Shown here piece by piece: positions 52,533-61,910 of a stretch of 64,000 nt of DNA. The first letter of the stretch is position 1; each line of letters opens with the position of its first letter. Position numbers and translations under genes: made by a program. The notes below the pieces were generated by a model. It did no database searches and had not been told where the DNA came from. It was given only the letters and a program-made list of their open reading frames with translations. Source of the stretch: Loigolactobacillus binensis (GTDB taxonomy: Bacteria; Bacillota; Bacilli; Lactobacillales; Lactobacillaceae); the NCBI RefSeq assembly GCF_005405165.1, contig NZ_BJDN01000001.1, positions 62,001 to 126,000 on the forward strand, written 5' to 3'.

Positions 52533-52695
52533 GAAAGTTACGATTGCAAACGCACTGTAGCCGCGTGGTAGCGTGGCTATGGTTAATGAACGCCGTTGCT
52601 AAGTAGGGGCTCATTATTTAGTGTTTAGCGGAAACGTGTTTCAGCAGCGAATTTTTGGAACGCTCTGAATATTCATAGACGAAAGAGGAGTTTTT

Positions 52696-54591
52696 ATGTG
52701 CGGAATTATCGGCTTTGCCGGCGGTGACCTTTCGGTTGCTGACAAAAACTTGACTTTGGATAAACAAGTTGAAGTTATCAAACATCGTGGTCCCAATGAT
52801 AAAGGTAAGTACGTTGACGAAGATGTTGCTTTAGGTTTCCGGCGGTTATCGATCATTGATCTAACCAACGGTAAGCAACCGATCTATAACGCTGACAACA
52901 CTAAATTGATCGTTTTTAATGGTGAAATTTATAATTACCAAAGTGTTCGCGCCGAACTGGAAAATGACTTAGGTTACGCCTTTAAAACACATACTGATAC
53001 CGAAGTTTTGTTGCATGGCTACGAAGCGTGGGGTAAGGATGTCCTTAAGAAGATCCGCGGAATGTTCACTTTCTTCATCTGGGATACGGTGAAAAAGGAA
53101 TTATTCGGTGCCCGCGATTTCTTTGGCATCAAACCGTTGTACTATACTTACTTAGACGATGGCACCTTTATGTTTTCCAGCGAATTAAAAACATTTATGA
53201 AGCATCCAGCCTTTAAGCAGCAATTAAATAAGCAAGCCTTGAAGCCTTATTTGATGAATCAATACAATGATTTAGATGAAACATTCTTTAAAGATGTTTA
53301 TAAGTTCCCAGCTGGCCACTATTTCATGTGGCGTGACGGCCACGTTGATATTGAACAGTATTGGGATGCTGACTATCAAGAAAATAATATGAGTTTTGAC
53401 GAAACGGTTGAAGCCATCAATAAATCGGTGGAAGAATCCGTTAAATTACATCATATTGCGGATGTACCAGTAGGCAGTTTTTTGTCTGAAGGGGTCGACA
53501 GTAGCTATGTGACCAGTGTTTTGAAGCCGGAAAAGGTATTCAGTGTCGGCTTTGACGAAACGTATAACGAAGCCGGACGGGCCAAAGTTTTGGCGGATGA
53601 GCTTGGTTTAGAATTTCACACCACCACTGTTCATGGGGATGAGGCGTTCGCTAAGTTCCCGTTGATGCAATATCATATGGACGAACCAGATGGCAATCCC
53701 AGCTTGATCCCGCTGTGGTTCTTGTCAGAAATGGCGGCCAAGGAAGTGACCGTTGTGCTGTCTGGTGAAGGTGCCGATGAAATGTTTGCTGGCTACGTCA
53801 ATTACGGCATGCATTCGCACAACGAAGTGATCAAGGTCTTCGCGGAAGGGTTACGTAAATTACCTAAGGGAACGCGCTATCACTTAGCTAGACGCATTCG
53901 CGCTGGCCGCAATTTTCATGGTAAAGTTCATTTGTACACGCGTTTGGCGAAGCCAAGTGAATTTTATGTCGGGGAATCCGTTATTTACACATTTGAACAC
54001 CCCTCAATTTTTAGTGCTACCGAGGCCAATCATTTGGTGACTGCCGCTTATCGCAACGATCTGGATATTAGTGGTAATTACCAACGTGACTTTAAGAAGG
54101 TAAAGAATGCTGATGAAGTGAAGCAGATGCAATACATTGACTTGCACCATTTTATGGCCAATGATATTTTGCAGAAGGCGGATAAAATCTCGATGGCCCA
54201 CAGCTTGGAATTGCGGGTACCATTTTTGGACAAAGACGTTGCGGAATTAGCCAACAGTATTCCTAGTAAATATTTGTTGAACACGAAAGATACTAAGTAC
54301 GCTTTCCGCCGCGCTTCCGAAAAGCATTTAGGTAAGGAATTTGCCAGTCGGCCTAAATTAGGCTTCCCGGTACCGATCCATCAATGGTTATTGGAGGATA
54401 AATACTACCAGCAGGTTCGCGCCTTGTTTAGTCAAGATTTCGTTAAGGAATTTTTCGATCAAGCGCAGATCCTAGCCCTATTGGATGATACACATACAGA
54501 TAAACGCGATGGTCGGCGGCAGGTCTGGGTCATTTATACTTTCTTGATCTGGTATCAAGATTACTTTATCAATTTAGATCAATTTCAATAA
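52696..54591 (+). CDS. asnB: Asparagine synthase (glutamine-hydrolysing) family, AsnB
   Basis: A 631-residue enzyme: N-terminal class II glutaminase with nucleophile Cys 2 (MCGIIGFAGG), then the synthase domain with pyrophosphate loop SEGVDSS (about 259-265; most family members have SGGxDSS), LSGEGADEMFAGY and SLELRVPFLDKDV. Two roles are known for this family: asparagine synthesis, and amidation of meso-diaminopimelate in peptidoglycan (AsnB1 of L. plantarum, AsnB of B. subtilis). Sequence alone does not separate them; the adjacent cell-wall hydrolase mildly favours the latter. GAGGAG ribosome site. Confidence 0.9.
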   Translation: MCGIIGFAGGDLSVADKNLTLDKQVEVIKHRGPNDKGKYVDEDVALGFRRLSIIDLTNGKQPIYNADNTKLIVFNGEIYNYQSVRAELENDLGYAFKTHTDTEVLLHGYEAWGKDVLKKIRGMFTFFIWDTVKKELFGARDFFGIKPLYYTYLDDGTFMFSSELKTFMKHPAFKQQLNKQALKPYLMNQYNDLDETFFKDVYKFPAGHYFMWRDGHVDIEQYWDADYQENNMSFDETVEAINKSVEESVKLHHIADVPVGSFLSEGVDSSYVTSVLKPEKVFSVGFDETYNEAGRAKVLADELGLEFHTTTVHGDEAFAKFPLMQYHMDEPDGNPSLIPLWFLSEMAAKEVTVVLSGEGADEMFAGYVNYGMHSHNEVIKVFAEGLRKLPKGTRYHLARRIRAGRNFHGKVHLYTRLAKPSEFYVGESVIYTFEHPSIFSATEANHLVTAAYRNDLDISGNYQRDFKKVKNADEVKQMQYIDLHHFMANDILQKADKISMAHSLELRVPFLDKDVAELANSIPSKYLLNTKDTKYAFRRASEKHLGKEFASRPKLGFPVPIHQWLLEDKYYQQVRALFSQDFVKEFFDQAQILALLDDTHTDKRDGRRQVWVIYTFLIWYQDYFINLDQFQ

Positions 54592-54597
54592 TATAGT

Positions 54598-54645
54598 AGA
54601 AAGGCGCTGTGCTAACTTATATTAAGTAGTAGCAGCGCTTTTTTG
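54598..54645 (+). terminator. Terminator of asnB
   Basis: GCGCTG ... CAGCGC hairpin followed by six T. Confidence 0.7.
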
Positions 54646-54751
54646 CTGAAAACCAAATTACGTTAAAATTAGTGCGAATTTTGAAATGGCTTCAATAATT
54701 ATTGACCGCCGGCCTCAGTACAAACAAGGTTAAATGAAAGGATTGGTTATC

Positions 54752-54994
54752 TTGACAAGTAATGAACAGTTACTCAACCGCTTAAAACGCGCTGAAGGGC
54801 AATTACGCGGTATTCAGCATATGCTGGCCGAACAACGCACAGCCAAAGACGTGCTGATTCAATTGACTGCAGTTCGCTCGACGATCGACAAAACGATTGG
54901 CCTGATTTTAGCGGCGAATGTGGAGACAAATTTACCGGCAACAGTAACACCAGAATTACAGGCGGCCTTAGCGTTGATTGCTAAAACCCGGTAA
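54752..54994 (+). CDS. CsoR/FrmR-family repressor without cysteines
   Basis: An 80-residue helical DUF156 protein (LLNRLKRAEGQLRGIQHMLAEQRTAKDVLIQLTAVRSTIDKTIG). Classical members sense Cu, Ni, formaldehyde or persulfide through a conserved cysteine in the R-x-C-x-D position; here that position is Ala (RTAKDVL) and there is no cysteine in the protein, so the sensing chemistry must differ or be lost. AAAGGA lies nine bases before TTG 54752 but inside the frame from ATG 54734, so TTG is taken as start. Located about 200 bases before nox copy 2, which it may control. Confidence 0.78.
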   Translation: MTSNEQLLNRLKRAEGQLRGIQHMLAEQRTAKDVLIQLTAVRSTIDKTIGLILAANVETNLPATVTPELQAALALIAKTR

Positions 54995-55200
54995 CTTTTT
55001 CGGCGTTATTTAATTCTAAGGTGCCGTTTTAAGGCTGCCGTGAAGGTGTTTAGCAAAACGGTAGTGAGTAAAGCGTTTTTTATGGCTGGCCGCGCTCAGG
55101 TGACGGACACATTTTTGCTAGTCCTGGCTAAAGAGTTGTGATAAAATCAGGGCACAGTTTATCGACCGGCTAGTGGTTAGTTAGAGATAGGATGATCAAT

Positions 55201-56550
55201 TTGAAAGTGGTTATTATTGGCTGTACTCACGCTGGTACTAGCGTGGCGCGACAAATATTGAAAACGCATCCGGACACTGAGGTTGCTATTTATGAACGCA
55301 ACAACAATATTTCATTTCTGTCCTGTGGAATTTCGCTTTATTTAGGTGGAACGGTTAAATCATTGGCGGAAATGTTTTACGCAACGCCGGCGGATCTTGA
55401 AAAATTAGGTGCGCAAATCCACACGCAACACGATGTCTACCGCATTGATGTGGCCCAAAAGCAGATTTGGGTCGAAGATCTAAATAATAATCGTAAGTTT
55501 GTTACGCAATATGATAAGTTGGTACTGACAACAGGCTCAGTGGCGGTTATTCCGCCGATTCAAGGAGTCAGTTTGCCTAATGTTTTGATTTGTAAAGACT
55601 ATGCCGACGCCACACAGATCGCGGCGACTGCCCAGACTAAAAAGCATATCGCCATTGTGGGTGGTGGCTATATTGGCGTGGAATTAGCCGAAAGTTACAG
55701 CAACACTGAACATGAGGTGACTATGATCAACGGGCTGCATCCGTTATTAAGTCATTATGTTGATACTGATTTTTCAACGGCTGTAGCAGCAGATCTAACC
55801 GCTCATGGGGTTAACCTAAAACTAAATGAGACGGCCTTGAAGTTTGATAGTGACGCGCAGCATGTGTATATTCAAACTGATCGGGCCGAACACCAGGCAG
55901 ATCTAGCAGTGGTCTGCGTCGGTTTTCGGCCGCAAACGGATCTGGCGGTCGGGCAGTTGCAGCTCAATGCCGATGGTTCATTGCATGTCGATCGTTATAT
56001 GCGAACCTCTGATCCGGATGTTTATGCGGCTGGGGATGCGGTAGCGGTGCATTTCAACCCAACTCAAGAAGATGCCTACGCGCCCTTAGCCACTAATGCA
56101 GTGCGCCAAGGCTTACTGGTCGGAATGAATATTTTTAAACCAACCTTGGCGGATATCGGCACACAGGCTACCTCAGCACTACACCTTTATGGCAAAACGC
56201 TGGCCTCGACCGGGTTGACCTTAGCACGGGCGAAACAACATGGTTTTGATGCAGCGGTGGCCAAGCTGACTGATAATTATCGACCGGAATTTATGCCGAC
56301 GACAACACCTATTGATATGCGGCTGATCTACGAGCGCAAAACCCACCGCATTCTTGGTGGTCAGCTTTATAGCGCGTATGATGTGGCGCAGTCGGCCAAC
56401 CTGCTGTCAGTGTGCATTCAAAATAAGAATACGATCGAACAGCTGGCATTTGTTGATATGCTTTTTTCACCTTATTATGATCGGCCCTTTAATTATTTGA
56501 ATCAATTAGGTTTGACGGCGCTGGAACAGGAAGCTACGGCAAAACCCTAA
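55201..56550 (+). CDS. nox: NADH oxidase (Nox-type FAD flavoprotein), copy 2
   Basis: A 449-residue paralog of the enzyme at 23160, colinear over its length: VVIIGCTHAGTSVA, SFLSCGISLYL with the redox cysteine, IAIVGGGYIGVELAESY and VYAAGDAVAVHFNP. Start: AGG abuts ATG 55192 but sits nine bases before TTG 55201, which also matches the paralog's N-terminus (MKV). Having two nox genes may allow separate oxygen and redox control; this one lies behind a CsoR-type repressor gene. Confidence 0.9.
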   Translation: MKVVIIGCTHAGTSVARQILKTHPDTEVAIYERNNNISFLSCGISLYLGGTVKSLAEMFYATPADLEKLGAQIHTQHDVYRIDVAQKQIWVEDLNNNRKFVTQYDKLVLTTGSVAVIPPIQGVSLPNVLICKDYADATQIAATAQTKKHIAIVGGGYIGVELAESYSNTEHEVTMINGLHPLLSHYVDTDFSTAVAADLTAHGVNLKLNETALKFDSDAQHVYIQTDRAEHQADLAVVCVGFRPQTDLAVGQLQLNADGSLHVDRYMRTSDPDVYAAGDAVAVHFNPTQEDAYAPLATNAVRQGLLVGMNIFKPTLADIGTQATSALHLYGKTLASTGLTLARAKQHGFDAAVAKLTDNYRPEFMPTTTPIDMRLIYERKTHRILGGQLYSAYDVAQSANLLSVCIQNKNTIEQLAFVDMLFSPYYDRPFNYLNQLGLTALEQEATAKP

Positions 56551-56648
56551 TTGACAATTACTATGAGAACGCTTTTAATGGTAGATAACTCGTGATGCGT
56601 TAAGAATTGCATCAGGTGCTTACTAATCGTATAAGGAGTTGTTCATTT

Positions 56649-56948
56649 ATGGAATTTTTAACTGGATCAACTGGTGCCGGTGTGCACGAGCATCTTTTTA
56701 ATATACCGTCACAAGTCGTTGGTCACCGGACGATCGCCAAAGGTGAAGTGACCGGTAATGGTCAATTACATCCGGCACCAGCGCATGGGGTTGTGATTCC
56801 TATTCGTGGACGGATCAAATTCAGCACGGCTGACGGCAGCGAGGAAATTTATCCTGGTCGGGCAGTGGTCATGGAGCGCGGCGAATTGCACAGTATGGAA
56901 GGCTTGGAAGATAGCGAATTAATGGTGGTTTTAAGCCGTTTCGACTAG
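56649..56948 (+). CDS. Small cupin-domain protein
   Basis: A 99-residue single cupin barrel (motif around HPAPAHGVVIPIRGRIKFSTADGSEEIYPGRAVVMERGELHSMEG). Candidate metal ligands: the histidines in HPAPAH and LHSME. AAGGAG fixes ATG 56649. About 100 bases after nox copy 2, same strand, no terminator seen between them, so possibly co-transcribed. Substrate unknown. Confidence 0.75.
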   Translation: MEFLTGSTGAGVHEHLFNIPSQVVGHRTIAKGEVTGNGQLHPAPAHGVVIPIRGRIKFSTADGSEEIYPGRAVVMERGELHSMEGLEDSELMVVLSRFD

Positions 56949-56989
56949 CTGTCTTCTGAAAAACGTTTTCGCTATATTGTTCGGAGACG

Positions 56990-57039
56990 AAAAACACGGT
57001 TATGACATCAATCACTGATATCATAGCCGCGTTTTTTTT
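56990..57039. terminator. Terminator after cupin gene
   Basis: AACACGGTTATGACATCA / TGATATCATAGCCGCGTT hairpin plus eight T. Confidence 0.8.
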
Positions 57040-57199
57040 GGCTTTCCAGTTTAATCGTTGGCGTAAGTGTCTTAGGCCGATTTTTAACGTGCGAAGCACT
57101 AACTTTAAAATAAAAAAGGTAAATTTAGCGGTCAAGCTAGTAGTAATCGGGTAAAATAAAGGTATTATTGCTAAAATTAATTAGAGTAGGAATAAGATA

Positions 57200-57802
57200 A
57201 TGACAGATAAAAAGATCAATCTTACTAAAATCGAACGATTATTGGCGGATGAAAGTATTCGGACCGAAGCAATTAGTAGCGTCACCGGCCTGCGCGCCTC
57301 CACGTTAAAAAGTTTTCGGCAAAAACATAAGGAATTTAACGCAATGACTTTAAAAATGTTACTTGAATTAGATCAGGTTATTAATTCACCACAAGAATAT
57401 CAGTATTTAAAGACACTATCTAAATTAGCACCCAATGAAATTGATTCTAAGGTCCAACGGCAACGTTTGGTCAAAGAGTTCCAAAAAGAAAGTCAGTTTT
57501 CTGAAAATCCTGGGGAGGGGGGGTCAACCCCGCTTAAATCCCACGAATTTAAACATTATCAAGAAGTGATCCGCTATTATGGGTCATGGAATAACTTTTT
57601 AAAGGCGCAGAATATACGCCCAAACGTGATCAAAAAACCACGGGCAACAATGTTGACTGGCGAAAGGCTGATCGCGGAATTCAATCAGCAAACGCAAGAA
57701 ATTGGCCACGCACCGAAATCCTATGAATTTCGGCATTATGCGCAGGCTTACCGCTATTTTGGTTCATGGCGGGCATTTGTCAAGGCAGTGGAACAAGCAT
57801 AA
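57200..57802 (+). CDS. HTH protein with two homing-endonuclease-associated (HNH) repeats
   Basis: A 200-residue basic protein. The N-terminus (about 5-65) looks like a small helix-turn-helix (IRTEAISSVTGLRASTLKSF). The C-terminal half has two 24-residue repeats, EFKHYQEVIRYYGSWNNFLKA and EFRHYAQAYRYFGSWRAFVKA, of the type found beside HNH homing endonucleases, where they bind DNA. No nuclease motif is present. Probably a DNA-binding protein of unknown role. An internal G-run (about 57510-57521) is a potential slippage site. Confidence 0.72.
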   Translation: MTDKKINLTKIERLLADESIRTEAISSVTGLRASTLKSFRQKHKEFNAMTLKMLLELDQVINSPQEYQYLKTLSKLAPNEIDSKVQRQRLVKEFQKESQFSENPGEGGSTPLKSHEFKHYQEVIRYYGSWNNFLKAQNIRPNVIKKPRATMLTGERLIAEFNQQTQEIGHAPKSYEFRHYAQAYRYFGSWRAFVKAVEQA

Positions 57803-57896
57803 GTGTGACGCCGATGAGCGTGGCACTTTTTTTGTTGGTTATTAAAGATGGCCTTAAGCCGCGTGGTTACAGGTGTGCATTACTTTTTTTAAAAAA

Positions 57897-57939
57897 TGAC
57901 TGCTTAGTCATTGACTTATTAGTCAGCGGGATATACACT
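57897..57939 (+). promoter_or_regulatory. Double TetR-type operator and promoter of the ABC exporter
   Basis: Two 14-bp palindromes of the form TGACTnnnnAGTCA (57897-57910 and 57912-57925) one base apart. The second contains TTGACT, used as -35, with a TACACT -10 17 bases later (57934-57939). The geometry fits cooperative binding of two TetR dimers blocking the promoter. Confidence 0.75.
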
Positions 57940-57978
57940 ATGTGCACAATCAAATAATTCGTTTAAGGAGCTGGTATT

Positions 57979-58890
57979 ATGGTACAGCCAGTAGTAGAAA
58001 TCAAACAGTTACAAAAGCATTTCGGTAAATTCCAAGCACTGAAGGATATTACGTTGACCGTTAATACAGGCGAGGTCTTTGGCTTTATTGGGCCTAATGG
58101 TGCCGGTAAATCGACTACGATCCGGACATTATTAGGTATTCTGAAAAAGAGTGGTGGCACGGCGACGATTTTCGGTCAAGATGTTTGGCGGGATGCAGTA
58201 GCAATTCATAAACGTTTGGCGTACGTTCCTGGGGATGTTTATCTGTGGCCTAACTTAAGCGGTGGTGAAGTGATCGACCTATTTTTGAAACTTAATGATC
58301 AAAAACATTCTAGCCGCACCGATGAGCTGATCAAAGCCTTTGAACTGGATGTTTCCAAAAAATGTCATACGTATTCTAAGGGTAACCGGCAGAAAGTCGC
58401 TTTGATCGCGGCATTTTCGACGGCAGCCGATCTGTATATTTTTGATGAGCCAACTAGCGGTTTGGATCCATTGATGGAAGAAATTTTTCAGCAGCAAGTA
58501 CTCGCCTTGAAGGCCGCCGGAAAAAGTGTTTTGCTGTCCAGCCATATTTTAAGTGAAGTTGAGCATATGTGTGACCGGATCGGGATTATTCGTGATGGCC
58601 GCATTATTGAAACTGGCACCCTAGATGATATGCGGCAGTTAAGTCGGACCCAAGTAACGGTAACTGCCGTAAAGTCTGTTAAGCAGCTTGCAGATAATCC
58701 AGCGGTTCATGGGTTCAAACAGACCGGGGATAAGGCAACTTTTGCCGTTGATTCAGAGGCGTTAGGTGCGGTGATCGCTGCATTGGCACCGTTAGAGGTG
58801 AAAACACTGCAAAGTACACCACCAACGTTGGAAGATTTATTTATGCGCTACTATAATCAACAGGAGGCTACCGCTGATGAGCAACACTAA
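57979..58890 (+). CDS. ABC exporter ATP-binding protein
   Basis: A 303-residue ATPase of the drug/polyketide-export (DrrA/TnrB-associated) type: Walker A GPNGAGKSTTIR, signature YSKGNRQKVALIAAF, Walker B LYIFDEPTSGLDPL, H-loop SHILSEVEHMCDRIGII, and a C-terminal regulatory extension (ELRQ..SALA). It overlaps its permease by 14 bases. Promoter controlled by the paired operators. Confidence 0.93.
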   Translation: MVQPVVEIKQLQKHFGKFQALKDITLTVNTGEVFGFIGPNGAGKSTTIRTLLGILKKSGGTATIFGQDVWRDAVAIHKRLAYVPGDVYLWPNLSGGEVIDLFLKLNDQKHSSRTDELIKAFELDVSKKCHTYSKGNRQKVALIAAFSTAADLYIFDEPTSGLDPLMEEIFQQQVLALKAAGKSVLLSSHILSEVEHMCDRIGIIRDGRIIETGTLDDMRQLSRTQVTVTAVKSVKQLADNPAVHGFKQTGDKATFAVDSEALGAVIAALAPLEVKTLQSTPPTLEDLFMRYYNQQEATADEQH

Positions 58891-60499
58891 ATATGCTAAA
58901 ACCGGTTTTTTGTTGCGGATCTACCTGCGCCGCGACTGGTTAAAAATTGTTTTCTGGTTGATCGGTGTTGTTGGCTTGATGGCTGGTGCTGCCGGTAAAT
59001 TTGACACACTTTATGGTTCAAGTAAAGCGATGAACTCGATCATCACTACTTTACGCACGCCAGCAATGGTTTCGTTGTTAGGGCCATTCACCGCCAGTAA
59101 ACCGTATACGGTTGCTAATGTGTATGCGGCCGAAATGATGGTTTTCATGGGATTATTTGTTGCAATGATGAATATTTATTTTGCCATCCATGCTACTCGT
59201 ACCGATGAAGACTCAGGTGTGACGGAATTAGTTCGTGCGCGTGCGGTTGGGCGCAATGCTAGTTTGACCGCCGCAATTTTTGAATTAATATTGATCAATT
59301 TAATTGCGGGTGTGCTCGAAGCGCTAGGTTTACAGGTTTCCGGCATGTCAGGAAGTAACGCTGCTGGTAACTGGTTGTTCGGTTTTGGTTTAGCCGCTTT
59401 TGGTCTTATGTTCGGGGCCTTCTCGTTATTAGCCGCGCAGCTTGCTAGTTCTAGTCGTGGGGCGACCATGCTAAGTTATTTGATTTTAGGTGTTCTGTTT
59501 GTTGCCCGCATGGGAACCGATGTACAAAATACTGATCTTACTTGGTGGACGATTTACGGTTGGATCGAAAAGCTGGACATTTATGGCCAGAATATTTGGT
59601 GGCCGGTGGCTTTGATGGTAATATTGATCGTATTGATCGGTGGTCTGGCAGTTCGCCTAGGTGCAACACGTGATGTTGGCGCTGGCCTATTGCCGCAGCG
59701 CGCAGGGCGGCGGCAGGCTTCGGTTTGGCTGCGGGGACCTTTAAGTTTGATCGCTTGTTTGGAGCGCACTAGCACGATTGTTTGGTTAGTGGCGTTATTT
59801 ATTCTTGGGGCTACGTATGGTTCTATTTTTGGAACCGCTGGTGATTTGATGAAAACTAACCCGACAATGGCCAAATTGATCGGCACAACAGCGGTGACAC
59901 AGGCTAATCGAACGATCGTACTGGCTTTTGCCAACAAATTAGTGATTATTTTTGTTGTGTTAGCCACAATTCCCGGATTGATCACTTTGTTCCGGCTTAA
60001 CCGTGACGAACGTAATGGTTATTTCGAACAGCTACACGCTAAGGCCGTTTCTCGCGGACAACTTTACTTCAGTATTGCTGCTTTTGGCTTGGTCAGCGCG
60101 ATTGTTGCTTTATTATTAGGCATTCTCGGTATGTATGCAGCAGGTGCAGCGTCAATGGGTACCGAGGCCCTGACCGTTGGCCGCTTTATGCGTGCATTTT
60201 GGGGCTATATGCCCGCATTGATCGTTACTTTTGGCATTGCGGCTTTATTAGCGGGTTTATTACCTAAATTCCAGAATGTGGCGTGGGTGATCCCGGTTTA
60301 TGGATTGATCTCGTTGTATCTCGGTCCGTTATTGGACACCCCTAAATGGGCAACACGTATTTCACCTTATGGCTGGGTCAATCGCGTACCGATCGACTCA
60401 GTTGCTTGGGGAACGGCTAGCTGGATGACGGTGCTCGGCCTTGGCTTGATCGTACTAGGTTATCTGGCGTATACACACCGCGATTTAACTACCAATTAA
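58877..60499 (+). CDS. ABC-2 type exporter permease (tetronasin-resistance-like)
   Basis: A 540-residue membrane protein with about twelve helices in two homologous halves, matching the fused ABC-2 permeases of the 'exporter of polyketide antibiotics' group. Stretches TEDSGVTELVRARAVGRNASL and DERNGYFEQLHAKAVSRGQLYFS repeat as an internal duplication. Functions with the preceding ATPase; substrate unknown, perhaps an antimicrobial. AGGAGG lies within the ATPase coding end. Confidence 0.88.
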   Translation: MSNTKYAKTGFLLRIYLRRDWLKIVFWLIGVVGLMAGAAGKFDTLYGSSKAMNSIITTLRTPAMVSLLGPFTASKPYTVANVYAAEMMVFMGLFVAMMNIYFAIHATRTDEDSGVTELVRARAVGRNASLTAAIFELILINLIAGVLEALGLQVSGMSGSNAAGNWLFGFGLAAFGLMFGAFSLLAAQLASSSRGATMLSYLILGVLFVARMGTDVQNTDLTWWTIYGWIEKLDIYGQNIWWPVALMVILIVLIGGLAVRLGATRDVGAGLLPQRAGRRQASVWLRGPLSLIACLERTSTIVWLVALFILGATYGSIFGTAGDLMKTNPTMAKLIGTTAVTQANRTIVLAFANKLVIIFVVLATIPGLITLFRLNRDERNGYFEQLHAKAVSRGQLYFSIAAFGLVSAIVALLLGILGMYAAGAASMGTEALTVGRFMRAFWGYMPALIVTFGIAALLAGLLPKFQNVAWVIPVYGLISLYLGPLLDTPKWATRISPYGWVNRVPIDSVAWGTASWMTVLGLGLIVLGYLAYTHRDLTTN

Positions 60500-60550
60500 A
60501 GCTTGTAGCGGTCTAATTAACGACGATCAAACTGTTGTAGGGGGCAATTT

Positions 60551-61204
60551 ATGGCAAAAATAAGACAACCAATTGATCCGGAAAAAGAGGCAAGAATTAT
60601 CGAAGTCGCCATGCATGAATTTGCGCAACATGGTTATCGGGATACTAAAACTGAGAATATTGCCACGCGCGCTGCTGTTTCCAAAGGGTTAATTTTTCGT
60701 TATTTTAAATCAAAGGCGAATCTTTATCTGACAACTGTTCGCTATACATTCGCTAAAATCAACCAGGCGGCCGATCTCAGTGTTTGGCAAGATTCGACTG
60801 ATCTTAAAATGATGATCGTGCGTGGCTTACGGTATAAAATTCAAATGCAATTACAGTATCCGGATGAGTTTGCGCTGGCGATGCAGGCTTATGGTGACAG
60901 TAGTGCGCTACCAGAAAAGTTACAGCCGCAGGTGCAAAAGATTTGGCAGGATGTTGTAGCGGACTCGGTACCGTTGTTAGTGACGCCGATTCTCGAGCGA
61001 CTGCCTATGCGCCCTGGAGTTGATCCCAATAACGTTCGGGCCATGATTTTAGCACTTTCTAGTTTCATTGGTGAAAAAAGTAAGGTTATGATCCAGGCCA
61101 ATCCACACCTTAAAGTAGCCGATTTTGATGGGATCGTTGAACAAGCCCAGGCTTTGATGGATATTGTGGAACATGGATTTTTGGCGAATGAAACAAAAGC
61201 ATGA
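60551..61204 (+). CDS. TetR-family transcriptional regulator
   Basis: A 217-residue regulator: N-terminal helix-turn-helix (ARIIEVAMHEFAQHGYRDTKTENIATRAAVSKGLIFRYFKSKANLYL, about 14-60) and an all-helical ligand domain. Third gene of the exporter unit, so it probably represses it through the TGACTnnnnAGTCA pair and is released by the exported compound (inference). GGGGG-type ribosome site. Confidence 0.92.
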   Translation: MAKIRQPIDPEKEARIIEVAMHEFAQHGYRDTKTENIATRAAVSKGLIFRYFKSKANLYLTTVRYTFAKINQAADLSVWQDSTDLKMMIVRGLRYKIQMQLQYPDEFALAMQAYGDSSALPEKLQPQVQKIWQDVVADSVPLLVTPILERLPMRPGVDPNNVRAMILALSSFIGEKSKVMIQANPHLKVADFDGIVEQAQALMDIVEHGFLANETKA

Positions 61205-61305
61205 GGGTAGCCCAGTCATGGTTTAGATTTGTGGGTCCATGCCGCTAAAAAAGCTAAATTGAAATTGATTTTAGGCGCGCTGTCATTAATTAAATATTTA
61301 GTTTT

Positions 61306-61347
61306 AAGGTCCAGCACTAGTGCGCGTTCTAGTGCTGGACCTTTTTA
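61306..61347. terminator. Terminator of the ABC exporter operon
   Basis: AAGGTCCAGCACTAG / CTAGTGCTGGACCTTTTT hairpin. Confidence 0.88.
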
Positions 61348-61910
61348 TTGCCAACTATTTTAGGCAGTTAAGCTCAGTGTGCAGATTTTAAAAATTTTAG
61401 ACCATTGCTTAGGAGGACGTGAAAGCTTGATCTAACAATGTTTTATAGAAGAATTAGGAAAAATGTAAAAAAAATTTTATGAATTTTATGTGAAGATTTT
61501 CTAAAGAAATAAGCGGTAAAAATCTGTTTATGGCAAAGAAAACAATAATTTCTATCATATTTGAGTTTAATGATAAATTTTGAAATCAATACACTGATTA
61601 AAAATAAGTAAACAACTGATTTTGAAATTGGTATAGGTTGAAAACGGATTTAATTTTACAAAGCTTGATTTATCAGGTGGAAATATAATTTTAATTTTTT
61701 TGTTAGTAATAAAAAAGTCAAAAATGAGCATTATTATTTTCAATATTTGCCTTTTATTGGCTTGATAAATTATATTAATTATAATTTATAACTAATTTTT
61801 AAGTACACATATCACTAAAAGAACAGGATTGTTTCTTTTTTTGAAACACAATGATATACTCTTGCTGTGGTAAGGAAAGTGCTCGTTTGCTGCAAAGGAG
61901 GCTAACGTTA
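61348..61910 (+). promoter_or_regulatory. AT-rich upstream region and promoter of the WxL locus
   Basis: About 560 bases, markedly more AT-rich than the rest of the window from 61430 on, with no open frame of note. A TATACT -10 lies at 61855-61860. It is preceded by an inverted repeat TGTTTC - 7 T - GAAACA (61830-61848), which would fall at about -20 to -37, an operator-like place. AT-rich stretches of this sort are often targets of UP-element or H-NS-like binding (inference). Confidence 0.5.

Noticed and set aside
52533..52695. T-box in the asnB leader
   Set aside because: The GCGTGGTAGCG stretch looks superficially similar but lacks the conserved core, specifier loop and terminator.
57510..57521. 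Frameshift at the G-run in the HNH-repeat gene
   Set aside because: The frame is open across the run and both repeats are in the same frame, so the gene appears intact.
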